DNA from: Streptococcus shenyangsis
GTDB lineage: Bacteria; Bacillota; Bacilli; Lactobacillales; Streptococcaceae
Length of the DNA stretch: 59,382 nt
Direction: 5' to 3'
Assembly (NCBI RefSeq): GCF_006385785.1
Contig: NZ_VFSH01000002.1
Span: forward strand, 1-59,382
The notes under the pieces are model-generated. The model had not been told where the DNA came from. It saw only the letters and a program-made list of their open reading frames with translations, and searched no databases. Positions 11,248-19,788 of the stretch are shown piece by piece. How positions within the stretch are numbered: position 1 is the stretch's first letter; each line of letters opens with the position of its first letter. The translations under genes and the position numbers were made by a program.

Positions 11248-11478
11248 TTATTTTGCTAAATTATAATTTTCAATCAAAATTTCCACAGCTTTTTCCAATT
11301 TTTTATAAAAACTATCGACATTCCCATTCTTTATGATGGCAAATTGTCCATCTAATTCGGCAATTTCTCCGATAACTTTTTTACCAATGGTCAAGGTATA
11401 ACCTTCAAAACTGTCTTTTCCTACATTAACTTTAGCATCTGCTACTTGAATTTCGATTTTTTTATCTTTCTTGCTCAT
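11248..11478 (-). CDS. Conserved small protein, DUF2969-like
   Basis: A soluble 76-aa protein with a very charged start (MSKKDKKIEIQ), a central beta-rich part with KKVIGEIAELDGQFAI, and a helical tail. I recognise it as DUF2969 of lactic acid bacteria, from memory; function unknown. AGAGG precedes the ATG. It lies just upstream of tRNA-Tyr in the direction of transcription. Confidence 0.85.
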   Translation of the reverse strand: MSKKDKKIEIQVADAKVNVGKDSFEGYTLTIGKKVIGEIAELDGQFAIIKNGNVDSFYKKLEKAVEILIENYNLAK

Positions 11479-11532
11479 TTCATACCTCTCTTTACTTTTT
11501 CTATTTTACAAGAAAATCCCAAAACTAGCAAG

Positions 11533-11572
11533 AAAAAACTCTATATCATTCTGAGTCTGATATAGAGTTTTC
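11533..11572 (-). terminator. Terminator after the oligopeptide-binding protein gene
   Basis: Minus strand: AAAACTCTATATCA pairs perfectly with TGATATAGAGTTTT and runs into TTC-T-rich sequence, 5 bp past the stop codon. Confidence 0.9.
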
Positions 11573-11576
11573 TGCT

Positions 11577-13544
11577 TTATTTAATGTGTTTTTCTAGTTC
11601 TTTTTGGTACTTACCGTTTGATTCCAATTTTTCTTTTTGCCATTTTTTCAGTGCTTCTTCATATTCTTTTGTCGTAACAATATCTTTTTGCAATTTCATT
11701 CCTTTAAAGATATATGGGTCACCCTTAATACCAACTTGTGAGTATGGTTTTGAGAATGGCACGACATTACTTACAACTGGAGAACCACCAGATGAAGCTG
11801 TTGGCATCAATAATGAACTATCTGTCAACCAAGCTTGAGCCTTGGCATATTTTTCATAGCGTTCTTCAAGATTGGTAGTTTCTGAATCTGCATCATCCAA
11901 TAATTTCTTATACTGGTCCAAACCAATCTTAGCTACGACATCCTTGTCTTTTCCTTTAGTGATACCTAGGTGTTTCATAGCAGAACCTGATTTAGGATCC
12001 ATGATAGTTAAATAAGATGCTGGGTCTTGATAACTTGGAGCCCATCCTGTACTATTCAAATCATAGTCTTTTTGGGAAGGAACACGCGCTTGTGAAGTGA
12101 TTGTTTCCTTTTCATTATCTGTCATTTGAAGAACGTCGATGACAACATTTTCGGCACCAAGAGTTGATTCGATTGACTGTTTGAAAGAGTTGCTTTGTTG
12201 AACGGCGATGGTATCTGTCTGTTCAACTGGGACATCCAAATGAATTGGGAAGCTTACCCCTTTAGATTCCAAATCTTTCTTAGCTTTTTCGAAAGCAGCT
12301 TTAGCCTTGTCAGGATTGTAGATAGAATCCTTACCGTCAACTAGCTCAACACCTTTCCATTGCTCACCATAGTTCACCAACTCTACTTGAGCGATTTGAC
12401 CAAAGTTTTTACCACCTGCTTGCACAAAGTTATCTGGAACTAAACTGTTACGAATAATCTTATCCGCACCGTCTTCACCATTTAGCTGGGCAGCATAAGA
12501 ATGACGGTTGAAGGCAAAGTTAATAGCCTGACGGAAGTCCTTATTAAGCATAGCTTCTTTTGTAGAAGTCTTTTGTTCTTCACTTGTTTTCGCAGTTTTA
12601 TTATATGACTGACGATTTACGTTAAAGGTGAAGTAATAACTACTTGAGTCCTGTGGGCTATAAGTGATTTTATCTCCGTATTGTTCCAAAGTTGAAGCAA
12701 AGTTTGAACTACTTGGGAAGAGACGAGCTGTCGTATAAGCACCAGAAGAGAAGCTACGAATCAACGATTCCTGATCAGAACCATCGTAGTAAGTCAATTT
12801 AATCTTCTCGATTTTTACATTTTCTTTATCCCAGTAATTTGGATTTTTCTCATATTCGATCAACGATTTAGAAGTCAAAGTCTTCAAGAAATAAGGACCA
12901 TTATAGAGAATCCCTGCTGGAGTAACTGCTCCATAATCTTTACCTGATGCCTTCAAAAACTCTTCATTTACAGGCAACATCGTCGCTGTTGTAACTTTAG
13001 AATTCCAGAAGCTTTCTGGTTTGTTTAGGGTATACTCGACTGTGTAATCATCCAAGGCCTTGACACCAACTGTAGAGAAATCATTAGTCTCACCAGTCAT
13101 GTAGGCATCCAAGCCCTTGATAGAATTTTGGATGAGAGAGACACCGTCTGACTTACCGTCAGCTACGTGTTTCAATCCTGTTACAAAGTCATGGGCTGTT
13201 ACTTCTGCGTATTCTTCACCCTCGGAAGTATACCATTTAACTCCTTTACGAAGTTTATAGGTATAAGTCAAACCATCTTTGGACACAGACCAATCTTCAG
13301 CCAAAGAAGGAACAACATTTCCGTATTTGTCATTTTCCATCAAACCATCAATAACATTTCCAATAACGTCTGTCGTCGATGTCCGAGTCGCTATACTGTA
13401 GTCCAAAGATGCTGGATCCACTGCATAGACATAAGAAAATGTTGTCGGTGCATCTGCTTCTTTATCAGCTTTTCCACAAGCTACTAAAAAAGCTGTTGTA
13501 CTCAGGACTACTCCTGCTGTTAAGAGCCACTTTTTCGATTTCAT
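11577..13544 (-). CDS. Oligopeptide-binding lipoprotein (AliA/AliB/AmiA-like)
   Basis: Extracellular solute-binding protein of family 5, 655 aa, with a type II signal peptide (LVAC, lipidated Cys23) and the family motif SIKGLDAYMTG and DKAKAAFEKAKKDL regions. Proteins of this group feed oligopeptides to the Ami permease in pneumococci, and some act in peptide signalling. No permease or ATPase gene lies nearby, so it probably works with a transporter encoded elsewhere. It follows ilvE by 22 bp, has AAGGAG upstream, and ends at a strong terminator, so the two genes form one unit. Which of the Ali proteins it equals I cannot tell. Confidence 0.92.
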   Translation of the reverse strand: MKSKKWLLTAGVVLSTTAFLVACGKADKEADAPTTFSYVYAVDPASLDYSIATRTSTTDVIGNVIDGLMENDKYGNVVPSLAEDWSVSKDGLTYTYKLRKGVKWYTSEGEEYAEVTAHDFVTGLKHVADGKSDGVSLIQNSIKGLDAYMTGETNDFSTVGVKALDDYTVEYTLNKPESFWNSKVTTATMLPVNEEFLKASGKDYGAVTPAGILYNGPYFLKTLTSKSLIEYEKNPNYWDKENVKIEKIKLTYYDGSDQESLIRSFSSGAYTTARLFPSSSNFASTLEQYGDKITYSPQDSSSYYFTFNVNRQSYNKTAKTSEEQKTSTKEAMLNKDFRQAINFAFNRHSYAAQLNGEDGADKIIRNSLVPDNFVQAGGKNFGQIAQVELVNYGEQWKGVELVDGKDSIYNPDKAKAAFEKAKKDLESKGVSFPIHLDVPVEQTDTIAVQQSNSFKQSIESTLGAENVVIDVLQMTDNEKETITSQARVPSQKDYDLNSTGWAPSYQDPASYLTIMDPKSGSAMKHLGITKGKDKDVVAKIGLDQYKKLLDDADSETTNLEERYEKYAKAQAWLTDSSLLMPTASSGGSPVVSNVVPFSKPYSQVGIKGDPYIFKGMKLQKDIVTTKEYEEALKKWQKEKLESNGKYQKELEKHIK

Positions 13545-13566
13545 AAAAAATCTCCTTTAGTTTATT

Positions 13567-14589
13567 TTAATCTACTTTTACAATCCAACCTTCTGGCGCT
13601 TCAATATCACCAAACTGAATTCCTGTCAATTCATCATAAAGTTTACGAGTCACAGGACCTACTTCTGTTTCACTATAGAATACATGGAAATCATCACCAT
13701 GTTGAATACCTCCAATTGGAGAAATAACCGCTGCTGTACCACAAGCACCTGCCTCTACAAAACGATCCAGGTTATCAATTGGGACATCCCCCTCAATAGG
13801 AGTTAAGCCCAAGCGGTGTTCTGCCAAATAAAGCAAAGAATACTTAGTAATAGATGGCAAGATAGATGGACTCAATGGTGTTACAAATTCATTGTCAGCT
13901 GTAATTCCAAAGAAGTTAGCTGATCCAACTTCTTCAATCTTTGTATGTGTTGATGGATCTAGGTAAATAACATCTGAGAAATGGCAAGATTTAGCCAATT
14001 TCCCTGGCAAGAGACTGGCAGCATAGTTTCCACCAACCTTAGCCGCACCTGTACCATTTGGAGCGGCACGGTCGTATTCATCCTGAATTAAGAAGTTGGT
14101 TGGAACCAAACCGCCTTTAAAGTAATTTCCAACTGGCATAGCAAAGATGATGAAAATGTACTCTTCTGCTGGTTTAACCCCAATAATATCTCCGACACCA
14201 ATCAAAAGTGGACGAAGATAAAGGGTTCCACCTGTTCCATATGGTGGTACATATTCTTCATTGGCGCGGACAACTGCCTTACAAGCTTCTACAAACATGT
14301 CTGTCGGAACTTGTGGCATCAAGAGACGATCACAAGTACGTTGCAGGCGTTTAGCATTTTCATCAGGACGGAAAAGTTGAATACTACCATCCTTAGTACG
14401 ATAAGCTTTCAATCCTTCAAATGCTTGTTGTCCGTAGTGGAGACTTGGAGAAGACTCTGAAATATGCAAAGTTGCATCCTCTGTAAGCTCTCCTTGATTC
14501 CATTGTCCATTTTTAAAATGAGCAATATAGCGATAAGGTAATTTCATATAGGAAAAACCGAGATTTTCCCAATCAATCGTTACTGTCAT
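13567..14589 (-). CDS. ilvE: Branched-chain amino acid aminotransferase
   Basis: PLP enzyme of fold type IV that interconverts branched-chain amino acids and their 2-oxo acids. The 340-aa protein has the PLP lysine Lys184 in GAAKVGGNYAAS, the EGLKAYR motif near 59 and the C-terminal PIGGIQHGD segment. Start at 14589 has AAGGAG 6 nt upstream. The gene is followed closely by the peptide-binding lipoprotein gene, a pairing that suggests shared control by amino-acid supply, though no regulatory site such as a CodY box or T-box is evident. Confidence 0.96.
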   Translation of the reverse strand: MTVTIDWENLGFSYMKLPYRYIAHFKNGQWNQGELTEDATLHISESSPSLHYGQQAFEGLKAYRTKDGSIQLFRPDENAKRLQRTCDRLLMPQVPTDMFVEACKAVVRANEEYVPPYGTGGTLYLRPLLIGVGDIIGVKPAEEYIFIIFAMPVGNYFKGGLVPTNFLIQDEYDRAAPNGTGAAKVGGNYAASLLPGKLAKSCHFSDVIYLDPSTHTKIEEVGSANFFGITADNEFVTPLSPSILPSITKYSLLYLAEHRLGLTPIEGDVPIDNLDRFVEAGACGTAAVISPIGGIQHGDDFHVFYSETEVGPVTRKLYDELTGIQFGDIEAPEGWIVKVD

Positions 14590-14897
14590 ATTCCACTCCT
14601 TATTCTAAAAACCTATTTCTTTTATTCTACACTATTTTTCTAAAATAGCAAGCATATTTTGTAATTTTCAGAAAATTTCTTCAATAAAAAGAATCTAAGG
14701 TATCTGTCGTAATGAATCCTATATAAAAATTACATAAAAAACTTAAATTATTCTTCTATATCGTTTGATGCAATCTGTTCAATAACTGAACTTGTTTTTG
14801 ACATACATAGAGCCCGTGCATTAATATTAGTAATCTGTTTCGACAGAGATATGACAAAATGAACTAAAGATAGTACACAATGTTGTGCAGTCATCTT

Positions 14898-15409
14898 ATG
14901 CCATATTCAATCGATTTACGTAAAAAAAGTTCTCGCCTATTGTAAGCGAACAGGTAGTATAACAGAAGTATCACACGTTATCCAAATCTCACGCAATCCC
15001 ATTATCTAAAAGAGAAAATAAGTAATCTAAACCATCAAGTAAAAGGAACAAAACCAAGAAAAGTTGATAGAGATAGACTTAAAAACTATCTTACTGAGAA
15101 TCCAGACGCTTATTTGACTGAAATAGCTTCTAAATTTGGCTGTCATCCAACTATAGCGTATTGAATCTGGAGTAGTACATTACGGTTGCTGAAACATTTC
15201 TAGAAAAAATTGACTTTCTCAATCACTTTGTTCATATCTTATTTCAATCCACTATGCTCTCAAAGCTATGGGCTACACTCGAAAAAAAAGAATCATACCT
15301 ACTATGAACAAGCCCCAGAAAAAGTAGCTTTATTTCTTATTCCTCCCCACTCACCTGAGTACAATCTTACTGAGAAAACCTGGGCTCATATCAAAAAGCA
15401 CCTCAAAAG
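14898..15409 (+). pseudogene. Broken IS630-family transposase
   Basis: Translation in changing frames gives MPYSIDLRKKVLAYCKRTGS, a typical IS630-Spn1 N-terminus with helix-turn-helix, then (after a stop and frameshift) KPRKVDRDRLKNYLTENPDA, EIASKFGCHPT, then after a RUP ALKAMGYTRKK, YYEQAPEKVALF, and finally PPHSPEYNLTEKTWAHIKKH. The middle of the catalytic domain with two of the DDE residues is missing. Only the last acidic motif region (the E in EKTWAHIKKHL) remains. Confidence 0.85.
15152..15255 (-). repeat. RUP element inside the IS630 remnant
   Basis: About 104 bp with a TATAG end at 15152 and the conserved TTTGTTCATATCTTATTTCAATCCACTAT-type end, inverted relative to the copy at 54823. 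It splits the transposase codons between GCHPT and ALKAMGY and is flanked by TA, the target used by IS630 elements. Confidence 0.85.
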
Positions 15410-15566
15410 AGTTTGGGACAAAAGTCTAACCTTAAATATAAAAAGCGAACAAAATGAGTTATCTGACATTCAGAATTTTGTCTTGTTCGCTTTTTTTCCT
15501 AATCTATCGATTTTAAAAATTTATAATAAAGAATTCCTAAAATCAAAATCTTTTTGTCCCAGCCTC
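15409..15566. repeat. MITE-like 158-bp element with GGGACAAAA termini
   Basis: Near-perfect terminal inverted repeats, GAGTTTGGGACAAAAG (15409-15424) and CTTTTTGTCCCAGCCTC (15550-15566), enclose non-coding DNA. Inside, AAAAAGCGAACAA (15440-15452) pairs with TTGTTCGCTTTTT (15484-15496), giving a hairpin that can end transcription in either direction. I recall similar GGGACAAAA-ended repeats in other streptococcal intergenic regions. It interrupts the transposase frame after HLKRV. Confidence 0.65.
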
Positions 15567-15582
15567 TTTACGAGGCTGTTTC

Positions 15583-15611
15583 GTCCTATTCTTGTTTCAA
15601 TCTGCTGTGTT
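15583..15611. repeat. Possible RUP end fragment
   Basis: The stretch CCTATTCTTGTTTCAATCTG resembles the right end of RUP (TACTATT-TAGTTTCAATCCAC) with several changes. Too short to be sure. Confidence 0.3.
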
Positions 15612-15625
15612 TCTCATAAAAAACA

Positions 15626-15658
15626 AAAGGATTAAGAAAGTCATTTTCCTTAACCCTA
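15626..15658 (-). terminator. Terminator after the ATP-grasp gene
   Basis: Minus strand: AGGGTTAAGGAAA pairs with TTTCTTAATCCT and is followed by TTTGTTTTTT. It lies 8 bp past the stop codon and closes the three-gene unit. Confidence 0.85.
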
Positions 15659-15665
15659 TAGTCCC

Positions 15666-16832
15666 TTAAGCCTGACGTTGTCCGAAATCTGCAATCATTT
15701 GCTCCATTTCTTGTCGACTCGGAGTTGTCAACATATACAGGTAATCTCCTTGAAGTTCCGCAAAGGCCGCTGGCATGATTTTTTTAACCTTGAACTGCTG
15801 GCCATATTTAGCAAGCAAGTCCTCCTCAGAATAAACATAGTGAGCATTTGCACGACGTGATGTAGCTAAACAAAACTGAGGTTCAAAATCTGACGCTGGG
15901 AACTCTTCTCCTGCGACTATAGCTGCATAGCCACGATAGAGGTCCAAGGAATGGGCAAAGTTATAAACATCAATGGTGAAACCACCTGCAGGGCGGTTAT
16001 TGTACTCGATGGCAATATAATCATCCCCTTCACGGAAAAACTCGATATGGAAGAAACGTTCTTTCATACCAAATTCCTTAACAATCGCTTCACCATATTT
16101 GCGCAGTTTAGGATCCATATCCTTGAGCACATAGTAGGAATTGTCCATCTTGTAAATCATGAGATCAAGTGGTGTATAGGCGTAGTCAAAGGTCGTTGAA
16201 AAGACGATTTTACCATCCTTGTCCACAAGACCATCAAAGGTACAGATTTCACTAGAGGTGACAAATTTCTCAAAGAAATAAATAGTTGAATGGTCCCACT
16301 CAGCCTTGAAGTGATTGATATCGTCCTCTGTCTCAAGCTTGAAGGTGGCCGCTGCGCCCACTCCATTATCAGGTTTGGCAATCATTGGAAGGCCGATTTC
16401 TTTCACAGCTTGATCAACATCTGCTTCCGTCTTGATAACAGCTCCAGGTACCACAGGGACACCTGCTTTTTTGAAGAGTTTCTTCATTTCAGACTTAAAT
16501 TTCGTCTTTTTGAGATCCTCTGGTTTAGCACCAAAGACATTGAATTGTTCTCTGAGTGTTGCATCCAGCTCAAGCCAGTATTCATTATGAGACTCGATGC
16601 GATCAATTGGGCCATGTTTATAAAAGAGAAAAGCAGCTGCACGTTTGACTTCATCTATGTTCTCAAGGTTATCTACACGGAAATACTCGGTCAGGCTATT
16701 GCGTAAAGGTTCATCCAATTGCTCGTAAGGTTCCTGACCAATCCCCAAGACGGTAATTCCTTTATTGGCTAGCTCAATGGTAAACTGTTGAAAATTTTGC
16801 GGATAGTAGGGAGAAATAACAAGGTAATTCAT
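15666..16832 (-). CDS. ATP-grasp domain ligase of unknown substrate
   Basis: The 388-aa cytosolic protein has an N-terminal Rossmann-like part (LVISPYYPQNFQQFT), then an ATP-grasp fold with the lysines of KKAGVPVVPG and PMIAKPDNGVGAAAT, and the metal-binding IEYNNRPAGG near residue 275. This architecture is that of carboxylate-amine or carboxylate-thiol ligases in the carbamoyl-phosphate-synthase/biotin-carboxylase superfamily, but nothing identifies the substrate. It lacks biotin-carboxylase partners. AAGGAG precedes the ATG at 16832, and it lies 12 bp after an esterase gene. The operon is esterase, esterase, ligase. Confidence 0.85.
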   Translation of the reverse strand: MNYLVISPYYPQNFQQFTIELANKGITVLGIGQEPYEQLDEPLRNSLTEYFRVDNLENIDEVKRAAAFLFYKHGPIDRIESHNEYWLELDATLREQFNVFGAKPEDLKKTKFKSEMKKLFKKAGVPVVPGAVIKTEADVDQAVKEIGLPMIAKPDNGVGAAATFKLETEDDINHFKAEWDHSTIYFFEKFVTSSEICTFDGLVDKDGKIVFSTTFDYAYTPLDLMIYKMDNSYYVLKDMDPKLRKYGEAIVKEFGMKERFFHIEFFREGDDYIAIEYNNRPAGGFTIDVYNFAHSLDLYRGYAAIVAGEEFPASDFEPQFCLATSRRANAHYVYSEEDLLAKYGQQFKVKKIMPAAFAELQGDYLYMLTTPSRQEMEQMIADFGQRQA

Positions 16833-16844
16833 AGGTAACTCCTT

Positions 16845-17585
16845 TTATAAATAGAGATTTCCAAGGAAATAAGGCATTTGTTTGCGCCACCATTCCCAGT
16901 CGTGGGCGACATCGTGTCCCCATTCAGCAAACCAGGCTGGGATTTGTTTCTGGTCAAAGGCTTCTTTGAGCTTGTAGAAAGACGGTAGACCGTCTTGTTC
17001 CCAAACACCAAGCCCCGTACAAAGCACAATCTCTGCCTGACGGTAACGGTCAATAAACCAGCTGTCGTTCTGATTCCAAATATAATCTACTGGCGAGTTT
17101 TGATAAATAGCATCATCATTGTAATAATCGCCGACAAAGAAACGTGCGTCGTAAACACCACTGAGGGCAATCACCTTTGTAAAGACATCTGGATGCTGGA
17201 GGAAGAAATTGACAGCATGGTAGGCTCCCATCGAGCAACCTGTCGTCATCATGCCATCAAACCAACCTGTCTTGTGCTTGATAAAAGGAATAGCCTCCTC
17301 AATCACATAGCGCTCGTAGGCACGGTGCATCTCTGCTTGGTCATGACTATTTTTCCAAGTGGCCAACCAGCTCTCACTATCTACACTGGATAGGGTAAAG
17401 AACTGGACACGGCCTTCCTCGATAAAAGAAGCACAAGCCTCAATCATGCCAAAATCATAGTATTCATTGTGACTGCCACCTGATGAAGCAAAAACCACAA
17501 CTGGAATCCCAGCATGTCCATAACGGTTGAGGTACATTTCACGGTTGAGATGACCACTCCAGTGACTAAGGTTTTCAATATGCAT
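16845..17585 (-). CDS. Esterase-family alpha/beta hydrolase (first of a pair)
   Basis: A 246-aa protein of the esterase D / mycolyltransferase-like family. The nucleophile elbow is GCSMG with Ser in the middle (TTGCSMGAYHAV) and the likely catalytic His is in WGHDVAHDWEWW near the end. No signal peptide, so cytosolic. Its substrate is unknown. AAGGAGAAAG precedes the ATG, and it is 20 bp downstream of the second esterase gene, of which it may be a distant paralogue. Confidence 0.87.
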   Translation of the reverse strand: MHIENLSHWSGHLNREMYLNRYGHAGIPVVVFASSGGSHNEYYDFGMIEACASFIEEGRVQFFTLSSVDSESWLATWKNSHDQAEMHRAYERYVIEEAIPFIKHKTGWFDGMMTTGCSMGAYHAVNFFLQHPDVFTKVIALSGVYDARFFVGDYYNDDAIYQNSPVDYIWNQNDSWFIDRYRQAEIVLCTGLGVWEQDGLPSFYKLKEAFDQKQIPAWFAEWGHDVAHDWEWWRKQMPYFLGNLYL

Positions 17586-17605
17586 TTGCTTTCTCCTTTT
17601 CTAAC

Positions 17606-18430
17606 TTACCATTTCTCTGCAAAAAAACGGAGACAATCTGGTAAATTTTCCGACCAAGGGATTTCACTATGAATAGCACCAGACTGAACTTTCAAGACAA
17701 GATTATCCAGATGAACTCCCCCTGCTATCAAATCATGGTAATAGCGAAGCGACGAGTCGATATAGGCTTGTTTGATATTGCCAGCCATCAGGGTTTTGTC
17801 CGTATCATCTGCTTCTTCTGTTCCTACATAGATAAAAATACGCTGGTCAGGCAATAAATTTTGACGCTCGATATAACGGTTAAAGGCTTCTTGGTGGAGC
17901 CAGTTTGCAGATGAAAAGACACCTAGACAACCAATTTGGTCTTGGTATTCTAGTCCGATAAACTGGGTAATATTGCCTCCTAGTGACGAGCCAATCATAG
18001 CCGTATGCTGGCGATCAGCTTTAGTACGGTAAGTCTCATCGATAAATGGCTTTACCACATCCATAACAAACTCGGCATACTCCACACCTTTACCGCCAAA
18101 CTGCTGCCCCGGAATAGGAGATTCTTGGAACTTCCAAGCCGCATACTCATTCATCCGCCCCATACCATCATTATCAATAGCAACGACAATCATGCGACTG
18201 ATATCAGGATTACGCTTAATTGCTGGGATAATCTTCCATGAGTGACCAATAAAGGATTCTTTACTATAAAAGACATTTTGCCCGTCATGAAAGTAAACCA
18301 CAGGATAGGAACGATCCGTGTCTTTTTCATAATCTTTAGGAAGAAGAACACGCACACGGCGCTCCTTACCAGTATAAGGAACCTTGAGTTTGTGTTCTTT
18401 CATTTTTAAATAAAAGTAGGATTGATTCAT
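17606..18430 (-). CDS. Esterase-family alpha/beta hydrolase (second of a pair)
   Basis: A 274-aa cytosolic hydrolase of the same broad family as the neighbour, with YPVVYFHDGQN as the oxyanion-side strand and the nucleophile elbow GSSLGG (AMIGSSLGGNI). The likely His is in GAIHSEIPW. I start it at the ATG at 18430 (MNQSYFYLK) with a weak GAGAG upstream; a TTG at 18454 lies only about 5 nt from the predicted transcription start and has no site. First gene of the unit ending with the ATP-grasp gene. Confidence 0.85.
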   Translation of the reverse strand: MNQSYFYLKMKEHKLKVPYTGKERRVRVLLPKDYEKDTDRSYPVVYFHDGQNVFYSKESFIGHSWKIIPAIKRNPDISRMIVVAIDNDGMGRMNEYAAWKFQESPIPGQQFGGKGVEYAEFVMDVVKPFIDETYRTKADRQHTAMIGSSLGGNITQFIGLEYQDQIGCLGVFSSANWLHQEAFNRYIERQNLLPDQRIFIYVGTEEADDTDKTLMAGNIKQAYIDSSLRYYHDLIAGGVHLDNLVLKVQSGAIHSEIPWSENLPDCLRFFAEKW

Positions 18431-18465
18431 TGTCAGAAAACTCTCTATATTCAAAATTTTATCTC

Positions 18466-18496
18466 ATTATATCATAAAAATAGAAAAAAAGTCAGT
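18466..18496 (-). promoter_or_regulatory. Promoter of the esterase/ATP-grasp operon
   Basis: Minus strand extended -10 TGATATAAT (hexamer 18466-18471) with CTGACT about 18 nt upstream as -35. The -35 lies within the T-run side of the thiI terminator. Confidence 0.6.
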
Positions 18497-18532
18497 TTTG
18501 CTTCCATTTTTGGATTAAAAACTAACTTTTTC
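18484..18532 (-). terminator. thiI terminator
   Basis: Minus strand: AAAGTTAGTTTT pairs with AAAACTGACTTT (one G-U) around an 18-nt loop and ends in seven T. It lies about 35 bp after the thiI stop. Confidence 0.75.
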
Positions 18533-18565
18533 ATTTATTTTTCTACATTCTTTTGGATTTTCTGA

Positions 18566-19780
18566 TTAGAGGAGATTGTCAATCAAGTCATCGACTTCAT
18601 CTTTTTCAGTTTGAGGTGTAATCTCAGTAATCATAATCCCTGCCACTGCTCGCTCAACTAAGCCCTTAACATCCATCCGTTTTTCATACTGCTCTGCATT
18701 TTTAATCTTAGGATTGGTCTTAGGACGGTCAGGTGCAAAAATCGTACAGCAGTCTTCAAAAGGCTGGATAGAAATATCAAAGGTATCGATTGCTTGGGCA
18801 ATATCAATGATTTCCAACTTATCCATAGTAACCACAGGACGAATGACTGGAGTGCTGGTCACAGCGTTGATAGTCTGCATGCTTTCCAAGGTCTGGCTAG
18901 CTACTTGACCAAGACTTTCCCCATTGATGATAACCAAACCATTTCGTACCTCACGAATACGATCGGTAATCCGCATCATAAAACGGCGTGTCAAGGTCAT
19001 GAGGTAGGCTTCTGGTGCTTTAGCCTTGATTTCCTCTTGAATCTCTGTGAAAGGAACTTCGATAAACTGGATATTGCCCCCAAACTTGGTTAATTTACGG
19101 GTCAAGTCCTGGGCTTTTTTAAGAGCACCAGGACTGGTGTAAGGTGGACTGGCAAAGTGAACTGCCTCAATATCTACCCCTCGTTTAAGAGCTAGATAAC
19201 CCGCCACAGGTGAATCAATTCCTCCTGACAACATGAGCATGCCTTTACCAGAACTTCCCACAGGTAATCCTCCTGCTCCACGAAAGGTTTCATAGGAAAT
19301 ATAAGCTGCTTCCTCACGAATCTCAACCTGAAGATTAATATCTGGATTTTTCATCTGAGCTTTCACGTTTGGAATAGCCTTGAAAACAGCACTACCAAGA
19401 GTTTGATTGAGTTCACGACTATCAAGTTCAAAGGTGTGGTCGCTACGCTTACCAGTGATTTTAAAGGTCATCCCTTCCTTATAGGTTTCTTTCATAATCT
19501 CTTGGACAGCAGACTTAAGAACTTCCACAGACTTTTCGACTTTATAAACGGGAGAAAAGTTTTGAATTCCAAATACTTGTTTGAGCGATTCTGCTACTGC
19601 GGTATAATCAGCTCCATTCAGGTAAGCGTGGGCACGGTCGCGATCTGCGGTTACCTTAACTTGGGGATAGATAGACAAAACGTCTGAAATATTATTACGA
19701 AGTTTATTGATGAAACGCATACGATTTTTGTGTTTGGTTGACAATTCTCCATAGCGAATCATAATTTCTGAATACTGCAT
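18566..19780 (-). CDS. thiI: tRNA 4-thiouridine synthase ThiI
   Basis: Adds sulfur to U8 of tRNA. The 404-aa protein has an N-terminal ferredoxin-like and THUMP region (about 1-165) and a PP-loop ATPase domain with SGGIDS at 185-190. It ends without the C-terminal rhodanese domain found in E. coli ThiI, so it is the short Gram-positive type, which takes sulfur directly from a dedicated NifS-like desulfurase. That partner is the gene immediately upstream, ending 8 bp before. AGGAG precedes the ATG. A role in thiamine synthesis is less likely given the missing rhodanese domain. Confidence 0.95.
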   Translation of the reverse strand: MQYSEIMIRYGELSTKHKNRMRFINKLRNNISDVLSIYPQVKVTADRDRAHAYLNGADYTAVAESLKQVFGIQNFSPVYKVEKSVEVLKSAVQEIMKETYKEGMTFKITGKRSDHTFELDSRELNQTLGSAVFKAIPNVKAQMKNPDINLQVEIREEAAYISYETFRGAGGLPVGSSGKGMLMLSGGIDSPVAGYLALKRGVDIEAVHFASPPYTSPGALKKAQDLTRKLTKFGGNIQFIEVPFTEIQEEIKAKAPEAYLMTLTRRFMMRITDRIREVRNGLVIINGESLGQVASQTLESMQTINAVTSTPVIRPVVTMDKLEIIDIAQAIDTFDISIQPFEDCCTIFAPDRPKTNPKIKNAEQYEKRMDVKGLVERAVAGIMITEITPQTEKDEVDDLIDNLL

Positions 19781-19788
19781 AAATGCTC

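Larger units (their letters stand above)
14850..15410 (+). mobile_element. Remnant of an IS630-Spn1-like insertion sequence
   Basis: Carries the degraded transposase described in the next entry, with upstream sequence (GACAAAATGAACTAAAG) that I take to be the IS left end. The right part is replaced by a MITE-like element. The copy is inactive: it has stops, frameshifts, a RUP insertion and a large internal deletion. Confidence 0.75.

Noticed and set aside
15210..15635. 141-aa plus-strand open frame
   Set aside because: It is a chance frame joining RUP end, decayed transposase (TEKTWAHIKKHLKRV) and MITE-like DNA; no ribosome site.
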